The notes under the pieces: model-generated
What the model saw: the letters and a program-made list of their open reading frames with translations, nothing else
Databases searched by the model: none
What the model was told of the DNA's origin: nothing
Assembly: GCA_013316495.1 (NCBI GenBank)
Contig: WSMP01000014.1
Span: 1-20,291 of the forward strand
Source: Angelakisella sp.
GTDB taxonomy: Bacteria > Bacillota > Clostridia > Oscillospirales > Ruminococcaceae
Length of the DNA: 20,291 nucleotides
Reading direction: 5' to 3'
In this document: positions 14,964-20,291 of the stretch, piece after piece
Position numbering within the stretch: the stretch's first letter is position 1
Layout: every line of letters begins with the position of its first letter
Program-made: the position numbers and the translations under genes

Positions 14964-15869
14964 ATGGCAACAATTCGCAGAGAACAGCTGGCCGCGGTGA
15001 ACATCAACTACCGGATGTATCCATTCCAGGACTTTTTGGACACGCAGCGGGAGCTGGGGATGAAGACCATCGAGCTTTGGGCGGGAGCGCCCCACTTCCT
15101 GATGGATTACCAGCAGCGCCCGGACTGCGCCGCCCTCCGGGCGGAGATTGAGAGCCGGGAGCTGCGGGTGGCGGCCCTCACCCCGGAATCCGCCCTCTAT
15201 CAGTTCCCCGTCGCCGCCTACAACGAAGAGGTGCAAAAGCTGGCAATTCCCTATTACACCAACGCCCTGAAGTCCGCCCAGGAGCTGGGAGCGGCTGTGA
15301 TGCCTATAAACTGCGCCGGCGGTCTTAAAACCGAGGACCCGGAGGCGGTTTTCCAACGGGCTGTGGATACCCTGAAAAAGCTGGCCCCCATCGCCCAGGA
15401 GCTGGGGGTGGTTATTGCGGTGGAGACAATGCCTTCTGCCGATTCGGTGATTATCAACACCCTGCCCCAGCTGCAAAAGCTGCTGGCCGCAGTGGACCAT
15501 CCCTTTGTAAAGGCCACTTTGGACGTCTGTGCCGTGCGCTGCGCCGGGGAGACCCTGGAGCAGTGGTTCCAGGCCCTGGGGGAAAAGATTGTACATATCC
15601 ACTTCACCGATGGCCGCCCCGGCGGACGGCTGGTGTGGGGCCAGGGGCTCCACCCCCTGGACACCTACCTGGAGACCCTGGAAAAGTACGGCTACAAGGG
15701 CTGTCTTGGCCTTAACACCAATCTTCGGGGGATGTGGTTCGATTCCTCCCTGCTGGACGAGGAGGGGAGATTTTCCGGCCGGGATTTTTACCCGGAGAAC
15801 TACTGGTTCTATCCCCCCGCCGCGGACCGGAAAAACCTGGAGCAGTTTATCCCCTATCTTGAGGACTGA
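14964..15869 (+). CDS. Sugar phosphate isomerase/epimerase paralogue 1 (TIM barrel, altered metal site)
   Basis: A 301-residue xylose isomerase-like TIM barrel, first gene of a four-paralogue operon. NINYRMYPFQDFLDTQRELG and KTIELWAGAPH open the barrel. TPESALYQFPV and ALKSAQELGA resemble FrlC (fructoselysine 3-epimerase) and tagatose 3-epimerase relatives. Metal ligands by position are E154 (VETMPSADS), D187 (TLDVCAV) and H213 (HIHFTDG). The fourth position, normally Glu, is N251 in CLGLNTNL. A C-terminal insertion (about 255-285, rich in acidic and aromatic residues) is absent from the sister proteins. AAAGGAGG precedes the ATG. Expected to act on a free or modified sugar in the cytoplasm; the substrate is unknown, and the altered site may mean changed chemistry. 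Confidence 0.85.
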   Translation: MATIRREQLAAVNINYRMYPFQDFLDTQRELGMKTIELWAGAPHFLMDYQQRPDCAALRAEIESRELRVAALTPESALYQFPVAAYNEEVQKLAIPYYTNALKSAQELGAAVMPINCAGGLKTEDPEAVFQRAVDTLKKLAPIAQELGVVIAVETMPSADSVIINTLPQLQKLLAAVDHPFVKATLDVCAVRCAGETLEQWFQALGEKIVHIHFTDGRPGGRLVWGQGLHPLDTYLETLEKYGYKGCLGLNTNLRGMWFDSSLLDEEGRFSGRDFYPENYWFYPPAADRKNLEQFIPYLED

Positions 15870-15887
15870 GGAAAGGAGAAAGGCAGA

Positions 15888-16727
15888 ATGAAATACTTCA
15901 GCAAGGACCGTCTTTGCAACTTCAACATCCACTACGAGGCCTTTTACCCCTTCCACTACTTCTGCGAATGTATGGAGAAGCTGGGCCTCACCAACGCGGA
16001 GCTTATCGCCGGGCATCAAAGCATCTTTATGGACCACCGCCACATCGGCGACCTGACCCAGCAGAAAAGGCTCCTGCGGGAGCACGGCATTCGGGTGGGC
16101 TCCCTCTGCGCCCAAAGCTGCCGGTTCCAGTACCAGTTTGCCGCCAAGGAAAAGGAGCTAAACGATATGTCCTTCGGCTTCTTCACCAACGGTATTCGTG
16201 TGGCGGCGGAGCTTGGCGCGCCCCTCCTTCAGGTGAACACCGGCTGGGGCTACATGAACGAGCCAAAGGAGGAGGTCTTTAAGCGGGTGGTGGACAGCAT
16301 GCAGCGCCTTTGCGCCTTTGCAGAGCCCTACGGCATCAAAATCTGCTGCGAATCTCTCCGCCCCCAGGAATCCCTGGTGGGAGCCACCGTAAAGGACATC
16401 CGGCGGCTCTTCGACGCTGTGAACCACCCCGCCTTCAAGGTGATGATTGACACCTGCGCCATGGGGGTCTCCGGGGAGACCATCCAGGACTGGTTCGACG
16501 CTTTTGACGCAAAGGATATCATCCACACCCATTTCCAGGACGGCACCCCCTATTTCCACCTGGTTTGGGGGGAGGGCAAGCGGAGCCTGGAGGAGGACCT
16601 GCGGACCCTGTACGAAAATGGCTACCAGGGCCTCCTGAGCCAGGAGCTGACCCTGGCCTCCTACTACCAGGATCCCTTTGCCTGCGACCAGCGCAGCCTG
16701 GAGGCCTACAGCGAGTACATCTATTAA
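15888..16727 (+). CDS. Sugar phosphate isomerase/epimerase paralogue 2 (complete metal site)
   Basis: A 279-residue TIM barrel with the full ligand set of the tagatose-3-epimerase-like family: E155 (CCESLRPQES), D188 (MIDTCAMGVSGE), H215 (HTHFQDG) and E253 (LLSQELTLAS). WGEGKRSLEEDL (227-238) matches the loop that closes over substrate in relatives. It starts 18 bp after paralogue 1 with GAAAGGAG upstream. The NTGWGYMNEP segment (117-126) is shared in form with paralogue 4 (VGTGWQHLDR). Likely an active divalent-metal isomerase or epimerase; an inosose-pathway enzyme (IolE/IolI) is a possible alternative but no iol genes are nearby. Confidence 0.87.
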   Translation: MKYFSKDRLCNFNIHYEAFYPFHYFCECMEKLGLTNAELIAGHQSIFMDHRHIGDLTQQKRLLREHGIRVGSLCAQSCRFQYQFAAKEKELNDMSFGFFTNGIRVAAELGAPLLQVNTGWGYMNEPKEEVFKRVVDSMQRLCAFAEPYGIKICCESLRPQESLVGATVKDIRRLFDAVNHPAFKVMIDTCAMGVSGETIQDWFDAFDAKDIIHTHFQDGTPYFHLVWGEGKRSLEEDLRTLYENGYQGLLSQELTLASYYQDPFACDQRSLEAYSEYIY

Positions 16728-16738
16728 GGAGGGCGGAA

Positions 16739-17611
16739 ATGTCTAAGCTGCTTTTGAACCAGCTGGCAGGGACCAACATGGCATATAACCGCTTTTCCTT
16801 CGATTACTTCCTGGATTCCATGCAGCGGCTGGGGATTCGCAACATCGAGCTTTACGGCTGTTCCACCCATCTGCACCCCTACGATGGCGGAGACCCGATC
16901 CCTCTGGTGCGCAAAAAGCTCCGGGATGCAGGGCTGCGGGTGGTCTCCATGATGCCGGAGCAGAATGTCTACCCGGTGAACCTGGCTGCCGCAGAAAAGG
17001 CGGTCCGGGAGCACACGGTGGAGGTGTACAAATGGTTCATCCAGGCGGCGGCAGAGCTGGGCGCCCACCAGATGCTCCTCTGCCCAGGGCGTCCCTACCG
17101 GGACCGGCCCCTTTCCGAGGGGTACAAATATTCAATAGACTCCGTCCTGCGGCTGCTGGATACTGCCAGAGATGCCGGGGTGGTTCTCTGCTATGAGACG
17201 CTGCGCATTGGGGAATCCACCCTCACGGCAAACCTTCGGGACACCTGCCGGGTGGTGGAGGAGCTGAACGACCCCTACCTGGCCTGCTGCGTGGACACTG
17301 TGCCGGTATACTGCGCCGGGGAGCGGACCGAGGATTACTTCGCCGCCCTGGGGAAGAAGATTCATCACTTCCACCTGAATGACGGCGCTCCGGACGGGCA
17401 CCTCATCTGGGGGGATGGCACCCAAAACCTGGACGAGCACCTGAACGCCCTGCGCAAGCACGGCTATTCCCGGTATATCACCATGGAGATGGCAGCGGCA
17501 AAATACAAGGCCGACCCGGAGCCCTACTACCGGCGCAACATAGAGGTGCTAAAGGCCCACTTTGACGGCGGCACCCTGGACTGCTCCGACGGATGGGAGG
17601 TGGCGGAATGA
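16739..17611 (+). CDS. Sugar phosphate isomerase/epimerase paralogue 3 (complete metal site)
   Basis: A 290-residue TIM barrel with start ATG at 16739, 11 bp after paralogue 2, with AAGGAGG upstream; the frame is open further upstream inside paralogue 2 but without support. Ligands are E153 (CYETLRIGES), D186 (CVDTVPVYCAGE), H212 (HHFHLNDG) and E250 (YITMEMAAAK). The opening GTNMAYNRFSFDYFLDSMQR and NIELYGCSTHLHPYDGG parallel paralogue 1, and IWGDGTQNLDEHL is the substrate-loop region. A short Asp/Glu-rich tail (278-290) extends past the barrel. It is predicted to be an active metal-dependent sugar epimerase or isomerase of unknown substrate. Confidence 0.87.
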   Translation: MSKLLLNQLAGTNMAYNRFSFDYFLDSMQRLGIRNIELYGCSTHLHPYDGGDPIPLVRKKLRDAGLRVVSMMPEQNVYPVNLAAAEKAVREHTVEVYKWFIQAAAELGAHQMLLCPGRPYRDRPLSEGYKYSIDSVLRLLDTARDAGVVLCYETLRIGESTLTANLRDTCRVVEELNDPYLACCVDTVPVYCAGERTEDYFAALGKKIHHFHLNDGAPDGHLIWGDGTQNLDEHLNALRKHGYSRYITMEMAAAKYKADPEPYYRRNIEVLKAHFDGGTLDCSDGWEVAE

Positions 17612-18444
17612 GCCGTATGAAGCTGATTGCAGAGACCTCGCCCTACTGGCACTACACCCTGGACTACATGATGCGCAGCATCTCCGCCGCAGGCTTTCCC
17701 GGAATGGAGCTTTGGCTGGCCTCTCCCCACTACTGCTTTGCAGGAGCGCCGGAGGCAATGGAGCGCCGCCGGGAGGAGTTAAAAACTTTGATGCAGGCCA
17801 GCGGCCTCACCGCCCCCGTCTTTTCCCCGGAGCAGATGGTAAAATACCCCTGGAACATCGCCTCCCCGGACCCGGCCATGGAAGAAAAGAGCCTGGGTAT
17901 CCTTTCCGGCTACCTGGACGACGCGGCGGCACTGGGGGCAAAGATGCTCCGGGTGGGAACCGGCTGGCAGCATCTGGACCGGCAGAGCGAAAAAAACCGG
18001 GAGCGGAGCCTCCAAAACCTGCAAAAACTTGCCGGGGAGGCCCAAAAGCGGGGCCTTATCCTCCTGGTTGGAACCAGCGGCAGGCAAATTGGCTCCTTTG
18101 CCTGGGACCTTCCCTCCCTGGCGGAGTATGTGCGGGAGGCGGACCGGGAGAACATCTTGGCGGCGGTATCTCTGCCGGAGGCGGCAGAGGCGGGGCTGCC
18201 CATCCCTTCATGTATGGAGCTGTTTGGAGGAAAACTGGGCCATTTCTACCTGGCAGACCGGGGCGGACAGGTCCTTGGCAGCACCGGTGACGAGATGGAG
18301 GGGCTGCTTCGGAGCCTACAGGAAACCGGTTACACCGGCTATGTTTCAGTGCAGATTACCTTCCGGGACTGCATCCTGACCCCGGACCGGTGGCTTCTGG
18401 ACTGTGCCCAATGGCTGCGGAAAAAGGGCTTCCTGGAGCAATAG
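17608..18444 (+). CDS. Sugar phosphate isomerase/epimerase paralogue 4, probable pseudoenzyme
   Basis: A 278-residue TIM barrel clearly homologous to paralogues 1-3: LDYMMRSISAAGFPGMELWLASPH, FSPEQMVKYPWNIA, GTGWQHLDRQSEKN and GYTGYVSVQI at the same places. Its ATG overlaps the stop of paralogue 3 (ATGA) with GGGAGGTGG upstream, so it is translationally coupled. All four expected metal ligands are replaced: Glu by G155 (LVGTSGRQ), Asp by S188 (AAVSLP), His by Y214 (HFYLAD) and the last Glu by Q249 (SVQITF). The frame is intact and its codon use matches its neighbours, so it is a maintained gene, not a decayed one. A regulatory, scaffolding or partner-subunit role is inferred. Confidence 0.82.
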   Translation: MSRMKLIAETSPYWHYTLDYMMRSISAAGFPGMELWLASPHYCFAGAPEAMERRREELKTLMQASGLTAPVFSPEQMVKYPWNIASPDPAMEEKSLGILSGYLDDAAALGAKMLRVGTGWQHLDRQSEKNRERSLQNLQKLAGEAQKRGLILLVGTSGRQIGSFAWDLPSLAEYVREADRENILAAVSLPEAAEAGLPIPSCMELFGGKLGHFYLADRGGQVLGSTGDEMEGLLRSLQETGYTGYVSVQITFRDCILTPDRWLLDCAQWLRKKGFLEQ

Positions 18445-18462
18445 CCTTCAAGTCCCACTGAA

Positions 18463-18498
18463 AAACAGCGCACCTTCCGTTTGGGAGATGCGCTGTTT
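18463..18498. terminator. Convergent terminator
   Basis: A perfect 10-bp inverted repeat, aaacagcgca (18463-18472) / tgcgctgttt (18489-18498), with a 16-nt loop. On the minus strand it ends in TTTTT, a good terminator for the gene at 18504. On the plus strand the T-run is poorer (TTTACTCTT), but it is the only candidate end for the epimerase operon. Confidence 0.75.
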
Positions 18499-18503
18499 AC
18501 TCT

Positions 18504-19097
18504 TCACCTGTCTTCCCGCCGCTCCGCGAAGTACAGCCCCTGGCTCTTCATAGCCTCCGGGAGGTCGTAGATACTTTTCCCTTCCAGGGTGTAAAGCCGG
18601 GTTCTGCCGGGGTGCTGCTGCTCAAAGGTATCCCAGGCGGTGACCAGCTCTTCCCTCTCCCCAATATCCAGCTTTTCAAAAAAAGCCCGGTACTTCTCCA
18701 AACGGCGGCGGCTCCAGAGGGTTAGGATGTTGTACTTTTCCACCATAATTTCATCCCCGGTCTCCTGGCAGCCAAAGCCAAAGGCGGACATCCCGTCCTG
18801 AATCAGCAGCTCCCCGTAGTCCTCCAGGATGCCCAAAGCCTTTTTCCGGCTGCATCCGTCCAGGTAATAAACATCCTTGTGGAGGACCTTTTCCGGCTCC
18901 GGTTCCTCCTTTTGGTTGGTGGGGATTTCCAGGATAAAAAACAGCCTCTCGCTGGCGTGCATGGCGATGAAATTTTCCACCGCCTGCCGGAGCTTCCCGG
19001 CGCCCACATTGGCGGTTATCATACGCTCCTCCATTTTGTACCCTTCCCCCAGCTTCTCCGGGAAGGGGACCTGGCAGCCCTTGACCATTTCCAACAT
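18504..19097 (-). CDS. Conserved hypothetical protein (197 aa)
   Basis: A 197-residue soluble protein without signal peptide or membrane helix. Visible blocks are LRQAVENFIAMHASERLFFI, the acidic stretch KEEPEPEKV, KDVYYLDGCSRKKALGILED, YGELLIQDGMSAFGFGC and DEIMVEKYNILTLWS. The C-terminal region (EELVTAWDTFEQQHPGRT) may help bind a partner. The YYLDGC..ALGIL and DGxxxFGFG pattern resembles uncharacterised proteins I have seen in gut Firmicutes, without known function. The ATG at 19097 follows AAAGGAGAGG. It is monocistronic with its own promoter and terminator. Confidence 0.72.
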   Translation of the reverse strand: MLEMVKGCQVPFPEKLGEGYKMEERMITANVGAGKLRQAVENFIAMHASERLFFILEIPTNQKEEPEPEKVLHKDVYYLDGCSRKKALGILEDYGELLIQDGMSAFGFGCQETGDEIMVEKYNILTLWSRRRLEKYRAFFEKLDIGEREELVTAWDTFEQQHPGRTRLYTLEGKSIYDLPEAMKSQGLYFAERREDR

Positions 19098-19138
19098 CTA
19101 TAAATCCTCTCCTTTCCGCCTTTGGAATGTATATTTTT

Positions 19139-19167
19139 ATTATAACTCCCCTGCCACAGAATGGCAA
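19139..19167 (-). promoter_or_regulatory. Promoter of the 197-aa gene
   Basis: On the minus strand TTGCCA (19162-19167) and consensus TATAAT (19139-19144) are 17 bp apart. It is divergent from the promoter at 19205. Confidence 0.75.
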
Positions 19168-19201
19168 GCGCGCATTCTTTCTGGAATTTCGCCCCATTTT
19201 A

Positions 19202-19210
19202 TGCTATAAT
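19202..19210 (+). promoter_or_regulatory. Extended -10 promoter of the amidohydrolase gene
   Basis: ATGCTATAAT provides an extended -10 (TATAAT at 19205-19210). The -35 region (about 19182-19187, tggaat) is poor. The leader to the ATG is about 160 nt. Confidence 0.6.
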
Positions 19211-19222
19211 ACCGGCGTGCCG

Positions 19223-19321
19223 CCGGTGTTTCGCCCTCCGGGGTGCCCCCGGTGTCTCGCCCTACACGGCCTTCGGCCTTACCCTTTCCAAAAATCCTGG
19301 CGGGTGCCTGGAGTTCCAGGC
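19223..19321 (+). repeat. Structured leader with a short direct repeat and hairpins
   Basis: A 15-base direct repeat, CCGGTGTYTCGCCCT, occurs at 19223-19237 and 19249-19263 (one mismatch, 26-bp period). It is followed by GGCC-TTC-GGCC and by the 7-bp near-palindrome GCCTGGA-GT-TCCAGGC (19306-19321). No known riboswitch is recognised. Confidence 0.45.
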
Positions 19322-19372
19322 AGTTCAATGCTGCCATCAAACCAATCTTAACTGTGGGGAGGAGCCTCATCT

Positions 19373-20291
19373 ATGGACCTCATCTTTCACAACGGCCGGA
19401 TTTGGACCGGCTGTCCCGCCGCCCCTTGGGCCTCCGCCGTGGCTGTAAACGGCTCCCGCATCGCCGCTGTAGGCGGGGAGGAGCTGCTGGAGCTGGCGGG
19501 GCAAGGGACCCAAGCCATCGACCTGGAGGGACTCCCCCTGCTGCCGGGGCTGGGGGACAGCCATCTGCACCTGGCGGAAACCGGCCGCGGGATGGAGCTG
19601 GCCGATCTGGCCCCCGCCTCCTCCCCTGGGGAGATGGGCGAAATCCTCCGGGCCTTTATCCGGGAGCGAAAGCTCCCTCCGGGGCGGCTGGTGCTGGGAT
19701 GGGGCTGGAACCAGGACCGTTTCCCTCACCGGCAGATGCCCACCCTCCGGGAGCTGGACGCCATGGCCCCGGAAAATCCCTTGGTCCTCACCAGGGTCTG
19801 CCAGCACATCGCCGCCGCCAATTCCGCCGCCATTGCCCTGGCGGGCCTGGACGGGACTACGCCCGACCCGGTGGGCGGGGAGATTGGCCGGGATGAAGAC
19901 GGCAGGCTGAACGGCATCTTCCGGGAAAACGCCATGGGGCTGCTTCCCCAGACTGATACCGGCCCTGTCACCCAGAAAGAGCTTTCCCGATGGCTGAAAA
20001 ACGCAGTGGAAAAGGCCGCCTCCTTGGGGCTTACCGCCGTTCATTCCGATGACCTTTGCACCATCCCTGGCCTCACCTGGCGGGAGGTGCTGGAGGTTTA
20101 CTGCCGGCTGGCCCAGGAGGAGGCGCTGCCTATCCGGGTGGTGGAGCAATGCCTCTTCCCCTCGGTGGCGGAGCTGGAGGAATTTTTTGCCCTGGGCTAC
20201 CACCCCGGCTGGACGGTGGGGAACTTTTCCATCGGTCCCCTGAAAATCGTCTCCGACGGCTCCCTGGGCGCCCGCACCGCCCTCCTCACCC
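19373..20291 (+). CDS. YtcJ-like amidohydrolase, 5' part (runs off the right edge)
   Basis: 306 residues are present and the frame stays open to the window end; the full family length is about 500-550. It opens with the amidohydrolase beta-sandwich MDLIFHNGRIWTG. Then come the metal-binding GDSHLHL (H64, H66), LGWGWNQDRFP, VCQHIAAANSAA, and LKIVSDGSLGARTALL with K291, the lysine position conserved in the YtcJ/amidohydrolase-3 group (VKxxxDGSLGSRTA). The ATG at 19373 follows GGGGAGGAG. It probably hydrolyses an amide or imide bond of an unknown small molecule in the cytoplasm. Nothing in the window identifies the substrate. Confidence 0.88.
   Translation, partial: MDLIFHNGRIWTGCPAAPWASAVAVNGSRIAAVGGEELLELAGQGTQAIDLEGLPLLPGLGDSHLHLAETGRGMELADLAPASSPGEMGEILRAFIRERKLPPGRLVLGWGWNQDRFPHRQMPTLRELDAMAPENPLVLTRVCQHIAAANSAAIALAGLDGTTPDPVGGEIGRDEDGRLNGIFRENAMGLLPQTDTGPVTQKELSRWLKNAVEKAASLGLTAVHSDDLCTIPGLTWREVLEVYCRLAQEEALPIRVVEQCLFPSVAELEEFFALGYHPGWTVGNFSIGPLKIVSDGSLGARTALLT

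Noticed and set aside
16565..16738. Upstream extension of paralogue 3 within paralogue 2
   Set aside because: The extension is a proline/glycine-rich out-of-frame reading of paralogue 2. The ATG at 16739 has a proper AAGGAGG site and matches the starts of its sisters.

Overview
The window reads as the chromosome of a high-GC, gut-type Clostridia member (Bacillota, probably Oscillospiraceae or a close relative). Support comes from strong GGAGG ribosome binding sites, sigma-A promoters with 16-18 bp spacers, an FMN riboswitch before a RibU-type ECF transporter, a SAM-I riboswitch before metK, a DUF4321 protein, and several dispersed hairpin-rich repeats. No rRNA, tRNA, CRISPR array or complete insertion sequence was seen.

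Left part (1-8.3 kb, mostly minus strand). A 58-residue orphan protein (plus strand) is followed by ilvE (branched-chain aminotransferase) and gdhA (glutamate dehydrogenase), which both centre on glutamate. Next comes an FMN-dependent alpha-hydroxy-acid oxidase-like protein with an N-terminal cysteine cluster. A repeat-bearing gap carries what looks like a broken DUF4274-like gene, followed by rimI and polA, which overlap by two bases. A MITE-like giant hairpin (about 7786-7967) separates polA from a translationally coupled two-gene unit. That unit resembles a toxin-domain protein and its small partner.

Middle part (8.75-14.8 kb, mostly plus strand). A dus gene, a DUF4321 membrane protein and an orphan BtuF-like lipoprotein form one unit. 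It ends at a bidirectional terminator shared with a small membrane protein on the other strand. Then follow FMN riboswitch-ribU and SAM riboswitch-metK in tandem, the metK promoter overlapping the ribU stop codon. A second repeat-rich gap leads to a GNAT acetyltransferase.

Right part (14.85-18.45 kb). The most unusual locus is an operon of four consecutive, divergent paralogues of the sugar phosphate isomerase/epimerase (xylose isomerase-like TIM barrel) family. It has its own TTGACA/TATAAT promoter and repeated CAATT motifs 30 bp apart. Paralogues 2 and 3 keep the expected Glu-Asp-His-Glu metal set. Paralogue 1 has Asn in place of the last Glu. Paralogue 4 has lost all four ligands and looks like a pseudoenzyme. 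No kinase, dehydrogenase or transporter accompanies them here, so the substrate is unknown.

The window ends with a conserved hypothetical gene on the minus strand and, divergent from it, the 5' part of a YtcJ-like amidohydrolase that runs off the right edge.
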